Program-made: the position numbers and the translations under genes | Shown: positions 22,001-35,016 of the stretch, piece after piece | How positions within the stretch are numbered: position 1 is the first letter of the stretch | How the letters are laid out: every line of letters begins with the position of its first letter | Assembly (NCBI RefSeq): GCF_000150275.1 | Contig: NW_002060950.1 | Span: 1,042,106-1,106,105, forward strand | Reading direction: 5' to 3' | DNA length: 64,000 bases | Origin: Trichoplax adhaerens | Lineage: Eukaryota > Placozoa > Uniplacotomia > Trichoplacea > Trichoplacidae | Notes under the pieces: model-generated | Told to the model about the DNA's origin: nothing | What the model saw: the letters and a program-made list of their open reading frames with translations, nothing else | Databases searched by the model: none

Positions 22001-25000
22001 AAAATGAGTATACCAGTAAATTGTTTTCTTTATCCATAACATAGAGGAGAGGATTATTATTATCCTCGAATTGGCAATCGTAAATTGGTTTTAATGAGGG
22101 ATTAACCACGGATGGGATGTTGAAGAAATCCCAAACTTTGAGAGTTTCATCATCTGAACCTGTGACAACTTTACTACCATCGCGAGAGAAAGCTACAGAA
22201 TTGACGTGATCACAATGTCCAAAGCAAGTTGTAACGAGTTTGGATTGCTGCAAATCCCATATCTAGAATATGAATGAGGTGAGAAATGTTAGCGTAGACA
22301 TACATGCATCTAGTAATAGCTAATGCGCGACATTTTCGAGAAGGGTTTAAATAATTATATAAACTATATTGTGCTTGATCTTGATTTGTAAACTACTTAT
22401 TACAGAGATTGCTTAAGCGGTATTATGCAGTGCTCTGCTGCTTAAGATAAGATAGATAAGGAAGTAGATAAGACGAATTAAAGTTAATTGAATAGATAAG
22501 AAAATTCTCTGCGTGCTAATTGTATTTTATAGCTACAGAACCAAATGTTTCTCTATTAGATTTTCAATCTTTGGTTTGTTTCTAATTCATGAATATCTCA
22601 ATAAGCATCTCTTAGTTTTTCTAGGATCTACAGAGTAAGATGAATTAATCCATGAACTACTAAAATTTTTATCGTTATCTATGATGAATCAAATTATGAG
22701 TGTATTGTATATGCAGAAAGACTTCTTCCTTTGGTCTGTTATGTCGACATTTTGCTAAATTATACTAGCCTTCTGGGTTTGTATTAGATAGGCAAGCCTA
22801 AAATAGGCTTTATCATTAAGAGTGATAATGTAACTCTAACTCAAGCGGATCGCTTGGGCATCTTTGTGGATCTATCTAATAACCCTTTAACTCAGCTACC
22901 GTCTAATATGGCTCTTGCTACTCATTTTAAATAAAACATACAAATATATATACAACCTTACGTGACAAAAATCTTTCTCCAGCTAAAATAGCCTATCAAT
23001 GTTGCCTTACCTGCACATCATTTGCTATGCAAACGGCACAATATCGATCTTGTGATATTTCTAACGAATTGGCCAACTCTGACATTGGGATCTTTTTATG
23101 CACCGTTCCGTCTTCAACTTTTATGATATAAAGATAACTCAAACAGGAACATAATATCTGACTATCATCACGTAGGAAATGACATGAAAGTGGACCCCAC
23201 AATGGCATTTCGGATTGATAAATGATTGATTGATTTACAGAGTAGGTTATTAGATCCCATACCTGACGGAAAATGTCGTGTTTGAAAGTACTCCTGTTAG
23301 TATATTTCTGCGAAAACTGAATTGGTGATACTTTTATCGAAGGCTAAAGTACGTAATTAGTGAAGGCGCAATGATGCTAAAAAATTATTTTGGTATTAGA
23401 AAACTACCTTTACATATCCATCTTCGCCACATGAGACCAAAAGGCTTCCTGAAGATGAGAAACGACAGTGTTTAATTTTTCCATTATGCCCGTGCATGGT
23501 GGCTAGATGGTGGCCAGTTTTAGCTAACCAAATCTGTAAAGGATTATTAAAAGAGTCAGAAAGAAAGTTAGGGTTATTACTGTAATTAATGTCGACCTTT
23601 GCCGCTTTATCCCTTTAAGTAGTATTATAAGAAATATTTCTAATGTAATGAAAATAAATACAATGGATTACCATGATAAACGTTGAGCATGAAGCTATCT
23701 TTTGGCCAATACAGTCTATATGACACCAATAAACCGGTTCATGATGGTCTATATAATTTATACTTACTGATTGAGAATGAATATCCCAAATCTTATAAAA
23801 GAAGACATGAAATTAGCCGTTTAATAAAGCGACCAATGGCATCAAAAGGTAAGTTAATCATGGCAGTGTGCCTCGATAAAGTTTTTGAATTCACAAGTTA
23901 CAAAATTTTATGCGCTAGCAAGTATTCGTCGCAGTTCACTGCATAGAATAAATAATCTAAGCTACTCTAGCTGTATTAACCAGGAACGAAGTAGATAGAC
24001 TTAAATCTTTACTGGCATTATTGCATTAGAATATCTAGAACATGTTCTATTTGCCATGACAGACTTTTATGTAATACTAGTAGACATGGAGGGGAAATGT
24101 ATTAATGCGATGATTGATATCGTCATTTTTAAAGCTTCAATACTGGGAATTTATGGCAAGTTTTATATTATTAGTTTATATACTTTAATTATTACATGGT
24201 ATGAGTAATCTAAACTACTTAAGTAGCACTAAAAGGAATAAAACAGATAGACATACCGTTCTTACTAGCACTTGTACATCAGAATATCTAAAATATGTTA
24301 TGTATACCCTGATAACCTTTTATGTTATATTGGTAATCAACGTTATGGAAATGTATTAATCCAATGATTGATATTATCACCTTCAAGGTTAAATATCGGG
24401 ATATTGTTACAAATTTTATGTTGCTAATCAGTATCTGTTGCATTCATTGTATTGTGTGAATAAATTTAAGCTATTAGAATGCAATAAGAGCGGATTGCTT
24501 TTATCTAAGATTCTTATTATGACTTTTGTAGCATATCGAGAATACATGACTTATTTAGTCCTAATAATTGCGGTGGATGTTATTTAATCTTGCTATCAAA
24601 GCTGTATTATAGGAATGGAATGATTTTGTTTATGATGCTAGGAACGAGCTAGCATATAGGTTAACTATTGCGGTATATCTATATTTTCAACTCCTGTACA
24701 TAAGTTTTATCTATAGTATATCTCGTAAAAATTTCTAGATATAAACTATGATATACCGATAAATACTGTACGGTATTTGAGAAGGTCTTCCAACTTGATT
24801 TTTTTAGAAATAATGAATGTATTGAATTAGATTAAACTAATTGCTAATAGCAGCTATATTGTAACCTTGACAGTTTCATCTAGTGAACTTGTTATAAGGC
24901 TATTTTCATCGGGCGATATCAGCATAGCAGTTATGCTATCAACATGACCATTTAAAGAGGCTTCCAAAGTTGCATTGTCGCAATTCCAAATCTATTAATT

Positions 25001-28000
25001 CAAGTTGAATTATGTTCGGCATTTAAAAAGTTATCAGGATTCAAACTTGTACTAGATATTGGACTAATCATATATGTAACCTTTATATCACCATTGTCCA
25101 GACCAGCTAGAGCATACTGATCGTGGTTGGAAAAGTGGCAAGCTGTTATACTTTGGTTATGAGTCTTGACGGATAATTGCCACGCATTAAGTCGATAGTG
25201 ATGCTGATTACTGCCAATAATTAGTATACAAATTTCATCTATGAGATAACTACAGAACGTTCTTAACACCAAATCATAATTACCGACTATGAACAAATGT
25301 TCATCCAATATACTGTAAATGCGATGCAAATAATAACTAGTTAATGTCCTTCCGCTTCGCTGATAGAGATATCTTAGTTAACCTCCAAATTTTAATGTCA
25401 TATTATTTAATAGATTAATATATATTTAGAGACAGTATATATATGATATGTATTCTTTATACGGCGATGAATCGAGTAATACTTTTGATGCGAAACTAGT
25501 TTAATAAAGTTGTGCTCGTACATTAAAGTATCTATAGCTACTAGCTATAAATGCATTTCTAAAACTACAAATTTTACAAGAATCACATCCCTACGAGAAT
25601 ATAGTAAATGATCATATACCAGGCAGCTTTCTTAGCTAAGATTATCTAATGAGTATGGTACAATATACGTTAAATAAATAGTTTAAGAGCTAGACTTATC
25701 TAAACTGATTGCAATGGTTGTGTTTAATGTCAAGGCCGATCAATTTCCCCCTCCTTTAATTCTATTGAAAGAATGCAAAGTCTTTGTACTTACTTTTATG
25801 AACTGATTATGATCCTATACTCAAATTATATTATCGATCCAGGCTTGACATAATAAATACTAACCGATCCCTAACGCCTAATTATTTGGCTCATTCTGGC
25901 TCAATTGTTAAATAAAACAAATACTACTTACTATATTTCCTACTACTAAATGATCATTTCCTGGGAATAAACTATTCTTTAACTTTGATCCTCAATTACT
26001 TCATTGGTCTTGGTATATACTGACTAAATTTAAGATGAATTTTTCTACCTCTAGATTTTAATTTCTAAGTAATAGCGAGCTAGAAACATGAGGTATCAGT
26101 AAAAATTTCTCTAACCGAAGCAGTTTCATTCTCTTTTCTGAATTGGCCATAAAATTATCAAGTGTGAACGTTATCAAATTGTTTTATACCCATATTTGTA
26201 AATTGGATATTATACGATTGAACAGATTTACGTAAATCTTTCCACTGGATTTAGCTTATTATTCTAAGTCTATATTTCTAAATTATCTATCTATTATAAC
26301 TTTTAATTGATGAATTTTTCCAAAAAAATCTTACTATTTTAAATAACTTACCACCATTGGAACTGTACTGGATGTTCATTTTGCCGTTGAGCGATCTGAA
26401 GAGCTTCATCGACTATTGATGGTTGCTGACATCGATTTAGTATTAATTGGATTATATCTAAGTGCTTATTACCGGTAATAATATCGGTATTCTCTTTTAT
26501 TAAGTCATAATATTGCTGGATTTGATACCACTCCTACGAATCATAAATAATTATTCCTAAGGAAAATGCTCTAAGTAGATCGTGATTAATAATACATTTA
26601 TTACAGTTAGAAAAGCTAAGTATCTCATAGATCATTTTCTCGAAAAAGGTAGTTCATTTATCTACATATGATACACTATTTAATTTCTATAGACTTTATT
26701 AGTAACATAGATAGAAAAGAATACCAAAGAGATCATTCTATAGAATAATAAAGATTATTTAAAGAAGAAGTTAGATATTTTCATACATCGTTTTGACGAA
26801 TAAAAGTAATTCATCTTGTAAAGGATACTCTATTCAGTATCTATACTAGTCATTATTATCTATGGGTAGATATGGATACCGAAGAGATCATTTCATAAGA
26901 TGGTAAAGATTATCTAAGAAAGAGACCAGATATCTCATAGATTATTTTATACAAGAAGGTAATGCATCTTGCTAAACTAGTTATTTCCAAGGAATAAAAC
27001 TCATTGCGCTAAGTAGATATTGCATCTAACACAATCTTTACTAATAGACTATTTCTATTGATAAAAATAGATATCAAGTAGATATTTTGAAAGAATATTA
27101 TTATATTCTGAAGTCAGAATCTCCATTCAATAGTAAACCTTTAATATGGTATTATCCAATGATAGGAATAAATATCAACAGATAAATTCGTAAATTTGAT
27201 TAATTTTGCGAGGTACGATAATCAATTTAGTGTAAATTATTAAAACCAATCCAATAAAATAGGAACAGGAATCAATCGATTATTTTATAAAATAATTCAG
27301 TTTGTCTCACCTTATCTTTGAATGTCTTTTGCACTAGCATGTAATCGTTTAATAAATTAGATAATTTATTGTGATCAAGTTTTGATTGGAGCCATAATGG
27401 ATCAGTTAGTAGCTGACAAACGATGTCCAATCTCTTGGCATGGATTAAATGATGAACAAGATGTGCATAAATATAGCCATCATCATCAAGTAGATGCCAC
27501 TGGTTGTTGCATAACGCACTGTATCGGTCAATTAATCGATTATGTATAGCGGATAAGTTAGGGTGGGTTTCTTTCAAGTAGAACATTAACAAATTGTGAA
27601 TAATATAGCTAGAGTAGAGAATAAATGAAGAATAAAGTGAAGTTTAGATATCTTATAGTATTGTGCCGTATTATCATATATACGAGCAACTATGCAATAA
27701 CTGCACGGAGCATATCGTTTTAAATTATAATCATGACGGTTAGAATGATGATAAGATTTAAATCAATTCTTGTTTGAGTAATATAAACCTTTTATGATTA
27801 TCATCGCGTTTAAATGTTAAAGCCAACGATTTTGCTACAAATTCTTCCATTTTATCTTCCACTAACTCAATATCTTGATTCCATAATAGATTTAAGACAC
27901 GACTTGGAATATGAATATCGTTTTCAAACACAGCCAAATCATAGTAATATGATTGTAGATCAGCATCCAAGCTATCGATACTGATTCGAATAGCCTCTTC

Positions 28001-31000
28001 TAATTGATGGCTATGATGAATAGATTGATAGATTAGACGGAGATGATTTGGAGTTGAATTTGTTAATAGTGAAATATAGTAGTCCCAGCGATGAGGGTTC
28101 TTTGAAAGCAACGATGCGAAAATAGATATAGCCAAGGGTAAGCCTTTGCATTTAGAAATTAAACTATTAGCCTGAGATGGCAGTTCTATAGAAGGAATTC
28201 CAATCCAAGAAGAAAGAACGGCTTTGGCTTCTGCGATATGAAAGCCTGGCTATCCGTTGTTGTTTAAAATATGCCGCCAGCAATATAAACATGAGAATAA
28301 GCTACCATTAATTATCAATTATGTGCACTTTTCATAACTACATATCAACATTTTTCATGACTATTAACAACGTATGTTTTTTTAATGATCAGATGGCGAA
28401 ATCGAAATTATAGTTTGGAATAATTTGATAGAAATCCAGAAAAGCTCTTGCTTTATATAAATTAGCTTATAGTTATCATCCTGTTAGATGCTGAGCGCCG
28501 ATATTTATTCCAAACAGGACACGCAGTATAACGACGTTTCTAGTTTAGAAATGAATTTTTAATATAAATCGTGTCCAGCATGAAATACTGTTGACGTAGA
28601 CTATGATTGCATGCCAAAGTATGGTCAAAGTATAGCTTATTCGTATGAACAAAAGTCTGTATGTTCATTAAAAAATTTAAACAGGAACCGAAACTCTGAT
28701 AGAGGTAACCTTATAGCAGTGAGCAAGAACTCCAACCAATCCTGGTGAGTTTTTAGAAGTGCAAGTGGTACTACTGGGTGTGTGCATTTATAAGTTAGCT
28801 CGAAAGCTCTCTAACTGCGATCGAGATATCTAAATGCGTGAACATTTTCCAAAATTTTACATGTACATGTTAAAAATTATTTGATAAGGTGATAACAATA
28901 GCTCAATCATACCTAGTATGTTTTTATAAGTATAAGTACAGTCGCTAGTTACCTACAGTATAATTGCGTAATAGCTGAAAACTCAAATTGCAATAAAGTC
29001 ATTCAGCAATGAATAAGAGAGATGTCTCATGCAATGTTTACTACATTTTTGTAGGTATGTATTACAATACTATATGCACTTGGCAATAAGCAGGAAGATT
29101 CTAACTACTATACGCGTATAAGGACTTATAATAATAAATGAGAAATAACGATATATATGGCATCTACTACATTGTAGTAAGTATAGGTAGAATTGTTCGA
29201 TTAATCTTGGCGTATTGACTTGCAAAGGTGGTTGCTAATCGCAGAATGTCATATATGATAGTAAACAAACAACCAGTATCAACTTTATATTTATTGATAA
29301 TACTATTCAAGCTATCAATTAAATTGAATTCTTACCTCAATCTGTAGTATGTTGCAGGGAGAATTAATTCTCTTTGCAGTAGTACTATCTCGTGTTGTTG
29401 CTAAGGTACGGCATTTGAGATCTAGGTAACTGATTAATTTACTGTCCCAAATATTATCCAAGATTAAGATCATTCTTGGATGCTGTTCATCTATCAATTA
29501 AAATGAAAACGAGGATCATTCTGCTTATGCCAAGTATATGTTAATTAATTATGTATCATAAGGCTATGCAAGGTGATGTGCCATTTCAATTTCAATTTGG
29601 TATAAAATTAAAGTAGTATCTATCCTTATAAAACAGTTTAAAGAAATTTGTAGCGTCCACTATAATTGCTTGAAAATTATTACCAGCTAAATAATTAAGA
29701 CACTAATGATAATATTTTAATCTATGAGTAAATACTATACAATGCTATAGAAACGACCCATAATATAAATAATTTATATCTATGGGTTGATTTAGCCTAC
29801 ATATTAGACGACGAAGGTGATCTCGAACTCCATCTAAGGTATTTGGCAGCCGTGATTGTTTGCAATCTAGCAGCATGCATAAATCTTGCAATCGTGCTAG
29901 TAGTTCGTTCGATGATAGCCGACCTAGGTGTTAAATTGATCATTAGATTTGGCTATATGCTGTGAACATAGACATCAAGGTATATCTCTATATCTCCGTC
30001 AATATATCAACATTCATGAAAATAACAGCATACTTTAATCCTTAAATTGTCCTAATAATCTTACGATATATAGCAATTAGATTAATGTGGCATAGATCTG
30101 ATCTCATGCTTATAATTAATTTTCGAGTATCACGCTATCGTTCTTCTATAATTGTTGCTTAATAATTATGAGCGAATTTAAATCTAGATGTAATTGTAAG
30201 TTTTTCTTTAAACTATTTCAATAATTTTGTGGTATCCTTATAGCTATTAAAATAGATTAAGCTTTCTTAATTCCAATCTCTTACTTATTTATTATTTGTT
30301 TTTGATATTATACTGTTGGTATTTGTAATCTTTGCGTAATAACAGTAATATGTGAGAGTTTAAGCAATGCAATTTTTAATCAATTTTGAGTCGCAAAATG
30401 GTAATAGAATCTAATCTTACCTCATTACTAGCAGCAAGGGTATATGAAATATGAAAATTAAATAAGGCATTGGAAATACAAAATTATATCTGTGAAGAAT
30501 TTTGATCTATTTATTACCAGTAATGGATTAAGATAAATAAGCGTGAACTAGATTGTTCTATTGTAGGTTTTAGAGCTACTGAAAATTCTTTACTAGCTAT
30601 CACGGCTACTTAAGATTAAAAATCCAGCGTGATAATAAAAATGTAGAAATCTTAGTTAATTAATAAAGCTAGAGCTATCAGAATTTAGTCTACTTTTTTT
30701 AGCAGATATTGACCTACTTGAAATCTAAAATCTAAAATGTCTATAGAAGTATTCTGCTGCCTGGTAGTTGCCCTACTTATCCAATTTGGTAGCGTAATAA
30801 ACACGTAGAAATCTTAGCTAATCTTTAAACTTTAACCATCAGGATCTAGCTTAAGTATATATTATACGATACTAACTGAAATATAAAGTGCAATATGACT
30901 ATGGAAGTACTATACTGCCCGAAGTTAGCCTATTCATCTATTTTAGTAGTTTAACAAAAGTGCAGGAATCTTAGTTAATCTGTAAAGATTAAGCCATCAG

Positions 31001-32112
31001 GATCTAGCCTGTGTTTTTATGGATATTGAGCTAATTGAAACTTAAAATTTAGTACGGCTATGGAAGTGTTATACTGCCTTTTAGCTAACCTATTTGTCTA
31101 ATTTATTAGTATAAGCCATAGCACTTATCCATTTTACTTATTATATCTCTATTTGAAACTTCAATCTGACATGACAGTAAATAAATATAGAGAAATACGT
31201 TTGGAATAATTTTAGCCTACTATTAAGTAATACGATTCAAGGTTGATCAAACTAATCATTTTATATTTATTAGAGCCGTCAGAGTCAATCATATTTACTA
31301 TTACGGCATAGTTATTGCTTATCATTTTTGATACTGCAAAATCTTTGAAAATTAATACTATTTCTGTGCAATGATTGAAATTTTAAATTCATCATGACAT
31401 AGCTTAGGATTGGCTTAAAATAATTCTATAAACAATTTTACCTAATGTTAGCCAGGTTATACCACCAGGAAAGACTTGCTCTATTAGCTGGCCTTCTCTT
31501 ACAATTCGGCTAGCCAAAACAGTTTTCCCACACCCTGCCATGCCAACAAGAATAACCCAACCACATTGATCTCTTAATTGGTTTAATTGAGCTCTAATTT
31601 GATCTTGCATAGCAATTCGTTGAACAAAGTGAGACGGTAAATCAGGTACACCTCCATGAACTACCAGCTCTTCTATTCAATATAGAATATCGAAGGATTA
31701 ATCGTGTTTATCCTGTCTACCTTCCAGTAGACAGTGACATTTAATTTGCAGAGTAGAAAAGAATCTTCTCTATACGTTTACCTTTATCATTTCTCGGCAT
31801 AGATTGAGTGATTGCTGTTGATAGCCCAGAATCGGCATGAGATTGGGAAAATATTCCAGCAAGATGAGGAGTTGTTTGATTGAGGGCATGGCGAAATTGT
31901 TCAAATGCATAACTATCGCTATTACTGATGTTATTTAATATTAAATTGTTCTTATCCCAATTAGTCGTTTGCCCTCGCATCTTTTGATATTTCTCTGAAG
32001 TCAAGACCCCTCGTGAATATAAAATATCACCCACTCTATCCGCATTCATATCCGTTTTAATTTCTTTCCAATATTTTCGCAATAAGTAGCGATCATTTTC
32101 ATTGCTTGACAT
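19033..32112 (-). CDS. APAF1: APAF1 homologue: CARD, NB-ARC, WD40 propellers; 19 exons, about 1268 residues
   Basis: Exons: 32112-31782, 31672-31442, 29923-29801, 29490-29336, 28249-27789, 27608-27311, 26533-26352, 25210-25081, 24991-24866, 23791-23672, 23533-23408, 23262-23011, 22262-22014, 21886-21761, 21587-21363, 20800-20675, 20525-20400, 19700-19578, 19329-19033. They sum to 3807 nt and all phases agree. Residues 1-95 form a CARD. Walker A is GMAGCGKT (154-161), as in animal APAF1; Walker B is MILILDNIWD (from 235), followed by TTRDS; CKGLPLAIS and the winged-helix YIIHNLLMF segment follow. WD40 blades fill about 595-1268, and the last exon ends in ILVTIDWKGVLYI like the family C-terminus. 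APAF1 senses cytochrome c through its propellers and builds the caspase-activating apoptosome through its CARD. Human APAF1 is 1248 residues, so the length fits. Least certain is the start of the 21587 exon. Several introns carry tandem repeats. Confidence 0.95.
23950..24440. repeat. Two-copy tandem duplication (about 250 bp) in an APAF1 intron
   Basis: The stretch from aataatctaagctact (about 23949) through aaatgtattaatgcgatgattgatat recurs from about 24203 (agtaatctaaactact through aaatgtattaatccaatgattgatat). Divergence is clear but the order of shared blocks is kept. It lies between the WD40 exons at 24866 and 23791. Confidence 0.75.
26600..26990. repeat. Three-copy tandem array (about 155 bp) in an APAF1 intron
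   Basis: Blocks related to gatatctcatagatcatttt followed by aaggtaattcatctt occur near 26615, 26770 and 26930. Between them ataccaaagagatcatt..ataaagattat recurs near 26723 and 26878, 155 bp apart. It lies in the intron between exons 27608-27311 and 26533-26352. Confidence 0.75.
30540..31145. repeat. Tandem array of about 160-bp units in an APAF1 intron
   Basis: The anchor gaatcttagttaat (with small changes) occurs near 30648, 30810 and 30967, spacing about 162 and 157 bp. Each unit also has atcaggatctagc, an atattgacctacttgaaa-like block and ctatggaagtattatactgcc. A fourth partial unit ends near 31140. It fills a good part of the intron between exons 31672-31442 and 29923-29801. Confidence 0.85.
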
Positions 32113-34560
32113 GGTGGTCTATTCAATTCGAATAAACTACTTAGGATGAAAGAATACCTTCTGTTGTATGTTATACCTATCTGGTATTTTGCATGGAAAA
32201 ACAACTGTTTCATTTAAACTTTGGATGTGGATCAATATATAATCTACTCCATTTATTTACATGTTGTTCTTATTAGCTGATTTTTTTATAGCTTGTGGAA
32301 CCTCCATGGCATTAGTAAATCTCTGACGTCGAATAATATATAAATAAACAGAGTCTTTTAAATTTTATTGGCTATCCATGTTGCTAGTCTATCTATCAAT
32401 CATGACAGATATCCATAATATTAAAATACGTAGATTGCATAACACTATAGGTAAATAGAAGAGTGCGTCTTTAGTCATAATCATGTAATAGAAAGAGGTG
32501 TTGCTTATTGAATCAAAGTAAGATAGCGTATATATTTTTCGTCCGGCAGATTGCATAGTATCAAAGATGAATATCAGGTGCCTGTTGAACTATTACTATG
32601 TATCAGAAATATTTGTCTTGTCATATATAGTTAATATGCATGCTTCTCTATGAATTTGATTGCATAACTTGACAGGTAAAATAAGAGTATCTAATAAATT
32701 AATACTGCCGTAAAAAATGAATATCTACTTCGTCAAGTATATCCTATTGAAACGAGTAGGACTAGGTAGCTCTATATGCGTAGGCATGTATATGATAGCC
32801 TACTTAATTATTACTATGCATTTGTAGAAGTAGCCTGATTGTATGTCGCTATATATAAATATGAATATTTCTATTAACACTCACCATGCAGCCGAATATG
32901 TGCTTAAGTGCTTGATGAGTTAGACTGATACAATCTTCTGGAAGCAATCGAACTATATAATATCATACGTAAATAAGTAGAAAGCTGCCTACTGGTAGGT
33001 GGGCAACAGAAAATAGGTATCTCATTCATTAACTGTAGAACATTTGCATTTTATTGAAAGTACTCGAATTGCAGAGATTCGTTGATAAGTTTGAAAGTGT
33101 TTATTAATCATAATCGAGGAGTAGCGAAATTGGAGGTCAGTATTTAGTAGCTTTAATCTTCTCGGCGATAGCTTAGCTTGCAAAATAAATCAGCAGTTTT
33201 ACATCAGTAATGTAAAATTTTCAAGACTATATCAGCAATGGATATCGCGCCTATAATAGGCTTAGTACTGACATATGCTTTGTAGCAATTGAATTAAATC
33301 TTCTCTCGCTTAGTATTCCCGTTACATGCTGGATGAAAATAATAAATACGGTAAATTAAATAGCTTTAGGGTAACAGAAGGCTGATTTGATGGTTTTGAA
33401 GCTCTCGGTAAATCAGTACCAGCAAATAGCCGAGCAGTGCTAGAATTGCAAATACTCAGGAATGATTCATCTGTCGTTAACGTTACAGCAGATTCTATTT
33501 CTAATTCACACTTTATGTTAATTCAACCGTGAAAAATTTGAACAACTTTCACTGTTGCCTAAATTCTTGACGTCTTCTATGTCACTTTTTCTTTATCACT
33601 TCTAGTAATGATCTGTCTAGAAATCATATCTAGTAAGATAATCTAGCTACGAATTTTCATTTAAAGTTTTACTTTGTGTAGGATTTATTCTCGTTCATTT
33701 GAATGAGAAATTTACTAGCTATCGTAAAATTTTATGAGATACATTTCATAGTGATATTATGGAAACACCTTGAAAAAGTGTAGCATGCATGGTATCTGCC
33801 ATAATATCTAGAGCTATGATACGATCAATCAATCAAAAGTATTAGTAAATGAGTAATTTTACTTTAGAGTTCATTTTAACCTGTCTTTTTTGGTAATAGA
33901 TATTAACAATTTTGACCATTCTAGTATGTAATATTTGTTTTTTTATTATTTTATCGGTTTAATCTACTGTCTTCGCAATAGCAGTTGATCAAATATCAAT
34001 TTCAAATGGATACATCGAAAAATTAGACTCAATGCCTTACCAACTAGCTAGAAGATGAATTTAATCCTATATTGTACTACACTTACTCGCATTAAAATAT
34101 TCATAGACAAGTTCCTTCGAATTGTCATCCATTTAACAAACTTGCTATTATCAATCATAAACTAATGTTGAAGTAGACTGCGCTAAGATTAAGAAAATAC
34201 AGTGCATGATCTAAATAACGAGAATCGCCAAGATTGCAAGCTTTAGATCCTATACCGTGGTCTATCTTGCTGATATAAAAGATAGGATTACAGCCAGCGG
34301 TAATTTCTAAGCTTATAGGTTATTACGATTCCATATTACCAGCGAACAAGATTCAATGCTGGCCAGGAGAATATCTAATCCTTATAAGGGTGTTCATTCT
34401 ACAATCGGGAGTTTTTATCGTAGATAAATCAGGACTAGTGCTTGTGTAATTTGTTAAATCTTGTTAAATGGTTCGAGCTATGTGTGGGATTTATAAGATA
34501 GGATTATGGATGGCGCAAATTGCTAGACTTGGTAAAGGCTACGACTTGATAGGTTGCTTT
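32113..34560. other. Spacer upstream of APAF1, no gene seen
   Basis: About 2.4 kb of AT-rich DNA between the APAF1 start and the MCFD2-like stop, both on the - strand. It should hold the APAF1 promoter, but no defined element stands out. Confidence 0.5.
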
Positions 34561-34959
34561 TTAATTTCGACGAAAAAATTCTGCATGAGATATAGTTCCA
34601 TCCTTATCATCATCGTATCGAAGAATATTCTCTTCAATCATTCGATTTAACTCATCCGTTGTTAGATTTCTAGAAAATTTGAAGGAATGCTGCATGCCAT
34701 GTAAGATTTCCAATCCATCTAATTTATTATCTTTATTGGTATCATGTAATTTAAAATAGTATAGCTTTTCCTTATCTGCAAGTTTTTCTATTTCCTCATC
34801 ATCCATATCGTCTAAATTTTTTATATCTTCCTTTAAGTGTTCAGGATCCATCATGAATTCTTCCATTTCTTCTAGGGTTGGTTCATTGGATGTCTTCATC
34901 GTTGTTGTTAATAATGAACCAATGTAAGCTAAAATAAGACCTGCTAAGATTATTTTCAT
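34561..34959 (-). CDS. MCFD2: MCFD2-like secreted EF-hand protein
   Basis: An intronless frame of 132 residues if it starts at the ATG at 34959. That start gives a clear signal peptide (MKIILAGLILAYIGSLL), whereas the ATG at 35016 would bury it behind 19 extra residues. An acidic stretch follows (LEEMEEFMMDPEHLKEDI). Two EF-hand loops follow: DTNKDNKLDGLE, preceded by LYYFKLH, and DDDKDGTISHAE near the C-terminus. The YYFKLHD..LDGLE pattern and the spacing match MCFD2, the Ca2+-binding partner of the cargo receptor LMAN1/ERGIC-53, which carries glycoproteins from ER to Golgi. Other small luminal EF-hand proteins are possible. Its neighbours (wolframin-like and Sac2 genes) also serve the endomembrane system, though chance could explain this. 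Confidence 0.8.
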   Translation of the reverse strand: MKIILAGLILAYIGSLLTTTMKTSNEPTLEEMEEFMMDPEHLKEDIKNLDDMDDEEIEKLADKEKLYYFKLHDTNKDNKLDGLEILHGMQHSFKFSRNLTTDELNRMIEENILRYDDDKDGTISHAEFFRRN

Positions 34960-35016
34960 CGTTATAGATAGTGTGGTTAAGTGAATGAGTTGAGGTAAAT
35001 CGAATTTTAATTGCAA

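Noticed and set aside
23683-23946. 87-residue open frame on the + strand
   Set aside because: It is the mirror of a real WD40 exon of APAF1 on the other strand (23791-23672), which has proper splice sites and keeps frame.
25082-25329. Extension of the APAF1 exon at 25210 to the full open frame upstream
   Set aside because: Only the acceptor AG at 25212-25211 matches the phase of the previous exon and the length of the aligned segment in human APAF1.
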